The translations under genes were made by a program, and so were the position numbers. The notes below the pieces were generated by a model, which made no database searches, was not told where the DNA came from, and saw only the letters and a list, made by a program, of their open reading frames with translations. From the NCBI GenBank assembly GCA_002399085.1, contig DHCY01000003.1:56083-70810 (forward strand): 14,728 bases of DNA, written 5' to 3'. The DNA comes from Anaerolineaceae bacterium UBA4890. Lineage in GTDB: Bacteria; Chloroflexota; Anaerolineae; Anaerolineales; Anaerolineaceae. Shown here one piece after another: positions 5,994 through 12,318 of this stretch; positions within the stretch are counted from its first letter, which is position 1, and each line of letters starts with the position of its first letter.

Positions 5994-6842
5994 TTACTCG
6001 TAATACCCGGCGATGGCAACCGCCCCCGGACCGACATGCGACCCGATAACCGGACCGGTGCTGGTTAGAATTAATTCGATTGGCTGCAGTTCCTGCTTTA
6101 AACGCTCCAGAAGATAATTGGCTTCTTCCAGTGCTGCGCCATGCATCACTGCCGCGTGCAGTTTTTCACCCTCACCGGCTTTTTGCTTGAAATAGTTGAA
6201 CACCTTGTCCAACATCGATTTTTTTGTACGAGCCAACCCAGCTGGCTCAATTTTTCCGGTTTCTGAATTCACTGCTACCAGTGGGTGGACGGAGATGACA
6301 ATACTGCTAATTAACTTGAAGGCTGAACCCAACCTTCCGGAGCGAGCAAGGTTGGTAAGCGAAGTAAGACCAACCGAAAACACCACTTTTTGGCGGACGC
6401 TTTCGATCGCATCCAGTACCTGCTGCACTGAACCACCGAGCCGCACAGCCCTGGCTGCGGCAAGTACCTGGAAGCCCTGCTGCATGGAGATGGAGCGCGT
6501 GTCCACCACCTGCACTGGCACCTTGCTTTCTTTGGCAGCGTTGCCAGCAGAGGCAAACGTGCCGCTCAGCTTACCGCTGACGGTGAGACAGACTATTTCG
6601 GTGGCGCCCAGGCTGGCAGCCTCTTCAAAAGCTGCCAGAAATTCTCCCGAACTGGGTTGTGAAGAAGTGGGTATTGCGGTCGTTTCGGGTAAACGGCGGT
6701 AAAACTCATCCGCAGTCATCGTGACGCTGTCAAGATATTGCTCACCATCCCAAATAATGTGGGTGGGCACTTTGATGATGCCATAGCCATGGGTAAGCTG
6801 CTCAGGAACATCACAGGCACTGTCAGTCACGATTTTGATCAT
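5994..6842 (-). CDS. DegV-family lipid-binding protein (FakB-like), copy 1
   Basis: A 282-residue DegV-fold protein. Characterised members (FakB) hold a fatty acid in a tunnel and present its carboxylate to the kinase FakA for phosphorylation. Key elements are the N-terminal VTDSACDVP (5-13), the TSSQPS loop (59-64), Ser93 in SGKLSGT, VVDTRSISM (112-120), and the C-terminal GPVIGSHVGPGA with His269. The Thr/Ser/His set that binds the carboxylate in FakB is therefore present. The frame opens 42 bp earlier, but the start at 6842 is chosen from GGAG six bases upstream and the usual DegV beginning MIKIVTDS. It follows its paralogue by 87 bp on the same strand and may be cotranscribed. No FakA-like gene is seen, so the partner must be encoded elsewhere. 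Confidence 0.9.
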   Translation of the reverse strand: MIKIVTDSACDVPEQLTHGYGIIKVPTHIIWDGEQYLDSVTMTADEFYRRLPETTAIPTSSQPSSGEFLAAFEEAASLGATEIVCLTVSGKLSGTFASAGNAAKESKVPVQVVDTRSISMQQGFQVLAAARAVRLGGSVQQVLDAIESVRQKVVFSVGLTSLTNLARSGRLGSAFKLISSIVISVHPLVAVNSETGKIEPAGLARTKKSMLDKVFNYFKQKAGEGEKLHAAVMHGAALEEANYLLERLKQELQPIELILTSTGPVIGSHVGPGAVAIAGYYE

Positions 6843-6929
6843 AGTCTTCTCCAGTCTTACATAGAACGCAGAACCACATTGCATTCTTTATTTTAGTTGA
6901 ATATAAAGAGCGAGGACAGCCCGGTACTA

Positions 6930-7781
6930 TTATTGGATCTGGGGGTGAACGCAAAGCGCCAGGGCTTTTGGACCAGTGTGAAGCCCAACCACTGGACCGG
7001 TGCTGGAAATGGACAATTCCAGCGGTTGCGCGACCTCCAGGATGCGGTCTTGAAGTTCGAGCGCACTCTCCAGCGCATCGCCATGCAGTATCGCCAGGCG
7101 ACAATTGGAGATATCTGGCACGCGCTTGAAAAACGCATTCAAGAGACCTTCTTTTACACCCTTGTAAGCCCGTTTAAGAGCTATCGCTTCAAACTTACCC
7201 TTATCAGAACTCAAACACAGGATGGGTTTGACTGGCAGCATGCCCGTGAGCCAACGGAAGGTATTGCCCATACGACCTCCGCGTGAAACCCAGGAAAGTG
7301 TGTCGAGCCCAAACAAGATAAAAACCGATTTCCGAGTTTTTTCGATGGCGTCCAAAACTTCACTGATGGAGCCGCCTTCCTCGGCACGGCGCGCCCCTGC
7401 CAATACCTGCCAGCCAGTGAGCATGGTGGTGCCCTGGGTGTCAACGACATGAATGGGCACCTGGTAGTCTGCAGCAGCTATCTGGGCTATTTTCATAATC
7501 GAGCTGAGTTTGGAGCCGATGGATAAACACACGATTTCAGTTGCGCCTTTTGTGATCGCGGCGTCAAAAGCTGTTTTAAATTCACCAACTGAGGGGGTGG
7601 CGGAGGTGGGATGCACCGGGTCTACCGCAGCGCGGCGGTAAAATTCTTCTGGCTGGATGGTAACGCGGTCAAGGTAATCTTCATTGCCCCAGATGAGATG
7701 GGTTGGCACGACCTGAATATCGAATTTATCAATTAATTCCTGGGGAATATCAGCGGTGCTATCACAGACGAATTTGATCAT
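6930..7781 (-). CDS. DegV-family lipid-binding protein (FakB-like), copy 2
   Basis: A 283-residue paralogue of the downstream DegV protein with the same organisation: FVCDSTADIP (4-13), TSATPS (59-64), Ser93 in SKLSS, VVDTQGTTM (112-120) and GPVVGLHTGPKA with His268. All three carboxylate-binding positions are conserved, so it should bind a fatty acid. Differences around the pocket (SATPS for SSQPS, SKLSS for GKLSG) suggest a different acyl-chain preference, as is known for FakB paralogues within one cell; this is inference. The start is supported by AAGGAG at 7789-7794, and TATAAT at 7799-7804 lies so close that the leader would be only about 10 nt. It is the first gene of the probable DegV pair. 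Confidence 0.9.
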   Translation of the reverse strand: MIKFVCDSTADIPQELIDKFDIQVVPTHLIWGNEDYLDRVTIQPEEFYRRAAVDPVHPTSATPSVGEFKTAFDAAITKGATEIVCLSIGSKLSSIMKIAQIAAADYQVPIHVVDTQGTTMLTGWQVLAGARRAEEGGSISEVLDAIEKTRKSVFILFGLDTLSWVSRGGRMGNTFRWLTGMLPVKPILCLSSDKGKFEAIALKRAYKGVKEGLLNAFFKRVPDISNCRLAILHGDALESALELQDRILEVAQPLELSISSTGPVVGLHTGPKALALCVHPQIQ

Positions 7782-7798
7782 GTTAAAACTCCTTCTTC

Positions 7799-7804
7799 AT
7801 TATA
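7799..7804 (-). promoter_or_regulatory. Possible -10 box of the DegV pair
   Basis: TATAAT on the minus strand, 17 bp before the ATG at 7781. If used, transcription would begin around 7792 inside the AAGGAG, leaving a very short leader. No -35 matches, so an alternative promoter further upstream is possible. Confidence 0.4.
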
Positions 7805-7918
7805 AAACACAAGTTTCTAAAAAAAGAAGCATTTTCGATCATAAGTGAAACAAAGATACCTGAAGTTACGGCAATTCCCGAGCCTCGCATCGCAGGACAG
7901 ACCCTCGTGGCGGTGGGC

Positions 7919-9109
7919 TCAATTGGCTATTGTGGATGCCCATGCCCAGCGGCTTCCTGGCAGCGGTTCGAGTCGTCTGAAGCCAGCCCTTGCGTAAAAG
8001 CTGGCAAAACCAATCTCACCCAGATCATAACGTCCCGGAAGTGCCGGGCGGGGTTGGGTGATGTCATCCAGCGGCAGCACTTCAACCTTGCTGGCTCCGG
8101 CTTTGCCGGCATGGCAGGTGGCGCTTTGTACCAAAGCTAAGAACAGCGATGCATACTCTGCCCGTCTAAGCAAGGATACCTGGCGGATATCCCATTTTTG
8201 ACCTGGCGTTGCTGTTGAATCATCCCCAGGAATAAAGACGAGTTCACAAGCGCCGATAACGTGCTGGTCTTCCAGCAAAATTACACCCGAGCGGAGACCT
8301 GCGTCGCGGAAATTATCCAGACGCGCTTCCTGGGGGTTTTTACAGCGCTCAAGCACCTCCAGAATGATTGCCTGCATCTCCGAAGAGAGACCGGCTCGCT
8401 TGTTTTTATCTAAAATATTGGTAAATGCGAGGTAATCGGTTGGGCTTTGGGGAATGCGAAGGCTGAAACGGGCTGGCAGCTGCCATGCATCTGGTTGGTT
8501 GCCCACGTAGAGACTGGCAGCGTATTCCTGATATTCGGCAGGCAGGGGTAACTTAAAAAGATTGCAAATGTAGGTGACATCCTGGTAATCCTGGTGGTCA
8601 AACGGATAACCCAGGTGAAAGTCGACCTGCCATTCCGGATGGATGCAGGCTACATTCATGCCCGAGATTTTCCCCTGCCCGTTGAGCGAGTCGCCGGGGT
8701 ATTCAACACCGCCAACGATTTGCCCCTTACTGTTGCGGACGAAACTATGCAGGTCAATGCGGTGACCGGCGCCGTTTTCGAGCACAAAGTTGTGCAGCCA
8801 CTCGTCCCCCCTGGGTAGATATTGGTAATCAAGGCGGCGCAAAATGTTGAGCAAACGCGGCAGGTATTGCTGGTTGATCGCCAGGTCAAGGTCAGAATGC
8901 TCGCGGGTTTGCCAGCCTAAAAGGGCATCCACCGCCCAGCCGCCATCCACCACCAGGGGTATGCCGGCAATTTCTGCCAGCGACAATACCCTGGTGAGTT
9001 CCTCTTCGTCCATCAGCGGTGTTTCAGAAGGGTATACGCGCGTAGGAAAATCGGCAAGCAGCTCTGCTAATTGTGGGTCAGAGGGGCGCATGGCGTTAGG
9101 GTCACTCAT
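7919..9109 (-). CDS. Lincosamide-nucleotidyltransferase-like domain fused to a GNAT-like domain
   Basis: A 396-residue two-domain protein. Residues ~35-190 resemble LnuA/LinA-type nucleotidyltransferases: VVDGGWAVDALLG (53-65), HSDLDLAI with the two metal-binding Asp (73 and 75), the third carboxylate in HRIDLHSF (Asp119), and the family segment WQVDFHLGYPFDHQDYQDV (160-178). Such enzymes adenylylate small molecules, including lincosamides. From ~240 on, the order of strands and helices fits an acetyltransferase (HVIGACELVFI, then a helix after 310, a K-VEVLPLDD strand at ~341-349), ending in FYARAGFR (371-378), a hallmark of GNAT domains. The acetyl-CoA loop, however, reads RRAEYA instead of R-x-x-G-x-G/A, so catalysis by this half is doubtful. 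The ATG overlaps the MFS stop (ATGA), implying translational coupling. The substrate is unknown; a drug or metabolite detoxification role is only suggested. Confidence 0.75.
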   Translation of the reverse strand: MSDPNAMRPSDPQLAELLADFPTRVYPSETPLMDEEELTRVLSLAEIAGIPLVVDGGWAVDALLGWQTREHSDLDLAINQQYLPRLLNILRRLDYQYLPRGDEWLHNFVLENGAGHRIDLHSFVRNSKGQIVGGVEYPGDSLNGQGKISGMNVACIHPEWQVDFHLGYPFDHQDYQDVTYICNLFKLPLPAEYQEYAASLYVGNQPDAWQLPARFSLRIPQSPTDYLAFTNILDKNKRAGLSSEMQAIILEVLERCKNPQEARLDNFRDAGLRSGVILLEDQHVIGACELVFIPGDDSTATPGQKWDIRQVSLLRRAEYASLFLALVQSATCHAGKAGASKVEVLPLDDITQPRPALPGRYDLGEIGFASFYARAGFRRLEPLPGSRWAWASTIAN

Positions 9110-10332
9110 AGGTTTCTCTCACTGCGCGCCCCATCAGGATCGGGCTTTGGTTCAATTTTGCCAGCGCCCAAAGCCAGCAGAAGCGAAATAACGCAAATCC
9201 CGGCAGCCACCAGGTAGACCTCGCGATTACCGAAGCGGTCGTAGACGAAACCACTCAAAGCGTTGCTGATCATATAACCGATGCCAAACATGGTCACATA
9301 GATGAAGGCATGGGCTGTGTTGGAAACTCGTTTTGGCAGCGAGAGGTTGACGAGCATGAGCGTGCCAACCAGGCGGAAGGTGAAACTGACCGAGGTAATA
9401 ATGCTTGTGAGAAAAACAACTGACCCGGAAGGGAAAAACCAAACCAGTAGGCGCCTTGCCAGGTCAAAAAGGATAACGGCTACAATAATCTTCTGGATGC
9501 CAACTTTGCGGATCACCCGATCGGCAATCATCATGAAAGGCACTTCCCCAATGGCACTGAGCGAGTTTGCGAGACCAACAAATCCAGCCCCCAACCCCAG
9601 GTTTTGCATGTAGATTGGCTCGAACGCACGAACACCATCCTGGGTCGGGTCTGAAATTGCCAGTGCCAATACCATCAGCCACAAGAAACGATGCGATACG
9701 ATCAGCTTGAGTACGGCTGGAATACTGAGATTTTCCTGGTTTTTTTCCTCTTCCACTTCAAATACAGAATCGGGCATCAACAATAAAACAACCACACTCA
9801 ACCCGGTGAAGAAGAGGAAGAGGATGGTGTTATAGGTAATTCCGAGGGATTGATAGAGCCAGCCAGCAAAGAGCGTGGCGACAGCGTAGCCGATGGAGCC
9901 CCAGAGGCGGATGGAACCGAAGCTGGAATTGCCTTTGTCAGTGGATTTGGCAGCAACCGCGTAGGAGAGGTTTTCTGAAGTTGAATAAAAGGGACCCATC
10001 ACCATTCGGTAGACCATGTAGGCAAACAGAATCAGCACGAAAGCTTTGAGCCAGGCGATCGAACTAAGTGAAAACGCCATGATCACCAGGGAAATGATGA
10101 GAACCTGGCGCTTATTTATTGCGCGATCATAAATATGCCCATACCTGGGCGCGACAAGAATTACGACTGCCGACCCGGCGATCATTATCGTGCTGATTTG
10201 AATTCCGCTGAAACCAAGCTGATCATAATGCAGTGACAGGAAGGCAATCAGCATTCCCAAAGCAGCAAAAATGAAGAGGAAATACAGTCGGAAAAGGATT
10301 TTAATGGATGGTTTAACAGTGGTTTTTGGCAT
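9106..10332 (-). CDS. Major facilitator superfamily permease (MFS_1-like)
   Basis: A 408-residue inner-membrane transporter with about twelve hydrophobic segments in two halves, joined by a charged cytoplasmic loop (EVEEEKNQENLS, around residue 195). The R-LWGSIGYA segment in the fifth-helix region, and the general layout, match the MFS_1-like/nucleoside-symporter-type branch rather than classical drug/H+ antiporters, but substrate cannot be inferred. An RxGRxxDR-like loop after helix 2 reads RYGHIYDRAINKR. The start codon lacks a good Shine-Dalgarno (upstream bases are ccggttact), so initiation may be weak. The gene is the first of a two-gene operon, and its stop overlaps the start of the nucleotidyltransferase fusion by 4 bp. 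Together they could export or modify the same compound (inference). Confidence 0.85.
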   Translation of the reverse strand: MPKTTVKPSIKILFRLYFLFIFAALGMLIAFLSLHYDQLGFSGIQISTIMIAGSAVVILVAPRYGHIYDRAINKRQVLIISLVIMAFSLSSIAWLKAFVLILFAYMVYRMVMGPFYSTSENLSYAVAAKSTDKGNSSFGSIRLWGSIGYAVATLFAGWLYQSLGITYNTILFLFFTGLSVVVLLLMPDSVFEVEEEKNQENLSIPAVLKLIVSHRFLWLMVLALAISDPTQDGVRAFEPIYMQNLGLGAGFVGLANSLSAIGEVPFMMIADRVIRKVGIQKIIVAVILFDLARRLLVWFFPSGSVVFLTSIITSVSFTFRLVGTLMLVNLSLPKRVSNTAHAFIYVTMFGIGYMISNALSGFVYDRFGNREVYLVAAGICVISLLLALGAGKIEPKPDPDGARSERNL

Positions 10333-10362
10333 AGTAACCGGGCATGGATGTTTGTTTTGTTT

Positions 10363-10368
10363 ATTGTA
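10363..10368 (-). promoter_or_regulatory. Extended -10 promoter of the MFS operon
   Basis: TACAAT on the minus strand preceded by TGA, within the 11-mer AATGATACAAT also seen before the EamA riboswitch. Transcription would begin near 10356, giving a leader of about 24 nt. Confidence 0.5.
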
Positions 10369-10493
10369 TCATTTCAGAGCCGGCGAAAAGCAAGAAAGGT
10401 CAAGGAAAGATCAATGTACGCCTGCCTTGCTTGAGGGTAAGTACGAAGGGATTTTTAACAGACTGCTACGGTATTTTATGAAAAAATCGGGGA

Positions 10494-10519
10494 TTAACGG
10501 TATACTTAACCGATACAAT
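10494..10519 (+). promoter_or_regulatory. dnaN promoter region with near-direct repeats
   Basis: TTAACGGTATAC (10494-10505) is followed immediately by TTAACCGATAC (10506-10516), two near-identical direct repeats. Two -10 candidates lie inside: TATACT (10501-10506) and TACAAT (10514-10519). The repeats could be an operator or a duplicated promoter core. No DnaA boxes were seen. Confidence 0.4.
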
Positions 10520-10542
10520 AAGCAACAATTCCTGGAGGTCTC

Positions 10543-11679
10543 ATGAAAGCCGTCGTCCAACAACAGCAACTTGCCCACGGTGTCAGCACCGTATCGCGTG
10601 CGGTCACATCCCGCAGCACGTTGGCAGTTTTATCCAACATCCTGATCAAGACCGACGATGGTCGATTGCGCCTCTCAGCCACCAACCTGGAACTGGGGAT
10701 AAGCGCGTGGATTGGCGCCAAAGTGGAGCAAGAAGGCGGGCTAACCGTGCCGGCACGTACATTTGTGGATTTGGTAAGCAACCTGCCGAACGAAGAAGTT
10801 ACGCTGACGGTCGATGATCATACCCAGAGCCTGAACGTCAAATGCGGTACGCTCAATACTGACATCAAAGGGATTAGTGCTGAAGAATTTCCGCCCATGC
10901 CGACCCCAAACCTGGACGAAGCGATTGCGCTGAACGTCGAGAACTTCAAAGAGCAGATCCAGAAGGTGGTTTTTGCTGCCTCCACTGACGATGCCCGTCC
11001 GAACCTGACCGGCGTGCACATGACCTTTAACGGTTATACACTCGAAATGGCTGCTACGGATGGCTATCGCATCTCGATTGCCAAGTCGGAAATGGCTCAG
11101 AAGGTTCCGCAGAACTTCGAAGCGCTGGTCCCAGCCCGTGCCCTTTCAGAACTGAGCCGCATTGCAACTGATGGCGACGAGACTCTGCTGATCTCGTTTC
11201 CCCAGGGTCGCGGTCAGGTTATCTTCCAGATGAAAAATGCCCAGTTGGTGTCCCAGCTGATTGAAGGCAGCTTCCCGAATTACAGCGCGATTATTCCGCC
11301 GTCTTTTAAGACGCGCACCGTGCTCTCGACCGCCCAACTGCTAAAAGCCTGCAAGCAAACCGAGATTATTGCCCGGGAAGGCAGCTACATCGCCAAGTTT
11401 GACATTCAACCTGAGATTGAGGGGCAGGAAAGTTCAATCATGGAAATTTCTGCCCGCTCTGAGCAAACCGGATCGTCGGAAGTGATCGTGGACGCTTCGG
11501 TGGATGGCGTGCCGTTATTGATCTCATTCAATATTCGTTACCTGCGTGAAGCGCTGGAAGTGATCAAGACCCCCAATGTGATCCTGGAAACCAACGCGGT
11601 GCACACGCCGGGTTTGCTGCGCCCTGCCGGTGATGATAACTTTACCCATATTATCATGCCGATAAATACGGCAAGATAG
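10543..11679 (+). CDS. dnaN: DNA polymerase III beta subunit (sliding clamp)
   Basis: A 378-residue clamp subunit that dimerises to a ring around DNA and tethers DNA polymerase III and other enzymes. Three structural repeats of about 120 residues are evident. Domain 1 starts MKAVVQQQQLAHGVSTVSRAV and includes TLAVLSNILI and LSATNLELGIS (residues 26-52); domain 2 includes RPNLTGVHM and the ATDGYRIS strand; domain 3 includes SFNIRYLREAL (about 326-336), with the C-terminal FTHIIMPI strand that forms part of the binding pocket for clamp-binding peptides. The last residues NTAR extend slightly past the usual M-P-M-R-L end. Start supported by GGAGG (10534-10538). Unlike many bacteria there is no dnaA or recF next to it, and upstream is a divergent MFS operon, so it is not in an obvious replication-origin cluster. 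Confidence 0.96.
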   Translation: MKAVVQQQQLAHGVSTVSRAVTSRSTLAVLSNILIKTDDGRLRLSATNLELGISAWIGAKVEQEGGLTVPARTFVDLVSNLPNEEVTLTVDDHTQSLNVKCGTLNTDIKGISAEEFPPMPTPNLDEAIALNVENFKEQIQKVVFAASTDDARPNLTGVHMTFNGYTLEMAATDGYRISIAKSEMAQKVPQNFEALVPARALSELSRIATDGDETLLISFPQGRGQVIFQMKNAQLVSQLIEGSFPNYSAIIPPSFKTRTVLSTAQLLKACKQTEIIAREGSYIAKFDIQPEIEGQESSIMEISARSEQTGSSEVIVDASVDGVPLLISFNIRYLREALEVIKTPNVILETNAVHTPGLLRPAGDDNFTHIIMPINTAR

Positions 11680-11697
11680 CTCATAGCTCATAGCTGA
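11677..11697. repeat. Three 7-bp tandem units overlapping the dnaN stop
   Basis: TAGCTCA-TAGCTCA-TAGCTGA follows the dnaN stop codon, the first TAG being the stop itself. Each unit begins with TAG. This is probably slippage, but it gives repeated stop codons with a 7-base shift, that is, in all three frames. Confidence 0.6.
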
Positions 11698-11717
11698 TTT
11701 TAAAAAATTGACAGTAC

Positions 11718-11743
11718 GGGCGGGTTCAAAACCTGCCCTTTTT
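11718..11743 (+). terminator. Intrinsic terminator of dnaN
   Basis: A 9-bp stem with one G-U pair (GGGCGGGTT / AACCTGCCC, 11718-11738) with a 3-base loop is followed directly by five T (11739-11743). It lies about 40 bp after the dnaN stop codon. The GGGCGGG core recurs in two later hairpins (12175-12211 and 13994-14016). Confidence 0.8.
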
Positions 11744-11765
11744 AAATATTACCTCAATAAAGCCA

Positions 11766-11847
11766 ACATCAAGAATGTCCGCCAAAAGCGGGCTGGCAAC
11801 CGGTCAGGAAACAGCAGCGGTGCCCTCAGACCCAACGGTCTGGATGT
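11766..11847 (+). ncRNA. Candidate structured RNA with SAM-clan-like core
   Basis: The segment folds into a four-helix junction by simple pairing: P1 ACATC/GATGT (11766-11770, 11843-11847), P2 CCGC/GCGG (11779-11791), P3 GGCAACCG/CGGTGCC with a bulged A (11795-11824), P4 CAGACC/GGTCTG (11827-11842). The P3 strands GGCAACC and GGTGCC are those of the S-adenosylmethionine riboswitch clan, and AUCAAGA at the P1-P2 joint also recalls it. P2 lacks the kink-turn and GGGA of true SAM-I. P3's loop, GTCAG-GAAAC-AGCAGC, also recalls the SRP RNA tip with its centre shortened. Identity therefore stays open. A weak hairpin plus T-run follows at 11864-11882. Confidence 0.4.
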
Positions 11848-11863
11848 GCGAATGAACGGTTTC

Positions 11864-11882
11864 GAAACAAAGTTTCTTTTTT
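11864..11882 (+). terminator. Weak hairpin with T-run after the candidate RNA
   Basis: GAAAC/GTTTC closes a three-base loop and is followed by six T residues (11877-11882). The stem is only 5 bp, AT-rich, and may pair otherwise with the preceding GGTTTC. It could be the 3' end of an RNA gene or an attenuator before the 68-residue ORF. Confidence 0.3.
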
Positions 11883-11954
11883 GTTTAACTTGCTCAACTC
11901 CCCTTTTGCCATCACCCGGTCTGTTTCTCCTGATCACTATGACAAAGGAGAAAA

Positions 11955-12161
11955 ATGTCGAAACAACCGAAAAAAATAGAAGATCAGAAGCCCAAGCTAT
12001 TCGAAATACCGTTGGATGCAACCGATGAGGAATTGGAAGCGCTGGCAAAGGCAATCCGCGTGTCTTACCTTGGGTATGACCCCCAGGAATCACCGGATTA
12101 CGTCCCACCTGAAGACAAGAAGAGAAGGAGTAAACAAACACCCGCCAACCTTAAAGATTAA
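11955..12161 (+). CDS. Small hypothetical protein, 68 residues
   Basis: I do not recognise this protein. It has a good AAAGGAG (11944-11950) and ATG. The sequence is charged and has no transmembrane segment or signal peptide. The middle part (IPLDATDEELEALAKAIRVSYLGYD, roughly residues 18-42) looks like an acidic amphipathic helix followed by a short segment ending in GYDP. The C-terminus (about 52-68) is lysine/arginine-rich and probably disordered. It is followed by an inverted repeat suitable as terminator and preceded by the candidate structured RNA, so the gene may form a small regulated unit. It sits between dnaN and a secreted-protein gene, neither of which indicates a function. The good ribosome site argues for a real gene. 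Confidence 0.65.
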   Translation: MSKQPKKIEDQKPKLFEIPLDATDEELEALAKAIRVSYLGYDPQESPDYVPPEDKKRRSKQTPANLKD

Positions 12162-12174
12162 ACCATCCAGAGAC

Positions 12175-12213
12175 AATTTGCCCGCCCTGCTGATGGTGGG
12201 GCGGACAAATTTT
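12175..12213 (+). terminator. Terminator-like inverted repeat after the small ORF
   Basis: AATTTGCCCGCCC (12175-12187) pairs with GGGCGGACAAATT (12199-12211) with one mismatch, then TTTT. It lies 14 bp past the stop of the 68-residue ORF and partly overlaps the -35 region of the next gene. Confidence 0.65.
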
Positions 12214-12238
12214 GCAGTTTAACTGAAAGTGCTATAAT
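12211..12238 (+). promoter_or_regulatory. Promoter of the secreted C39-like protein gene
   Basis: TTTGCA (12211-12216) and a perfect TATAAT (12233-12238) are separated by 16 bp. A leader of about 75 nt follows with no obvious structure, then AAGGAG at 12309-12314. Confidence 0.55.
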
Positions 12239-12318
12239 ATTTGTATAAACACTTCCGAACTCTGTTTCTAACGAACATAACACAATTTGATTGTCATCCA
12301 CAGCCAATAAGGAGCATC

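Noticed and set aside
10374..10542. Chromosomal replication origin next to dnaN
   Set aside because: No TTATCCACA-type DnaA boxes, no AT-rich unwinding cluster and no dnaA neighbour.
11708..11713. Perfect TTGACA -35 box after dnaN
   Set aside because: No -10 at 16-18 bp downstream; that position is occupied by the dnaN terminator stem.
11766..11847. A canonical bacterial SRP RNA
   Set aside because: GGTCAG and AGCAGC flanks are present, but the conserved tetraloop stem (CCGGAAGG) is missing and the outer parts form separate hairpins instead of a rod; kept only as an alternative to the SAM-like reading.
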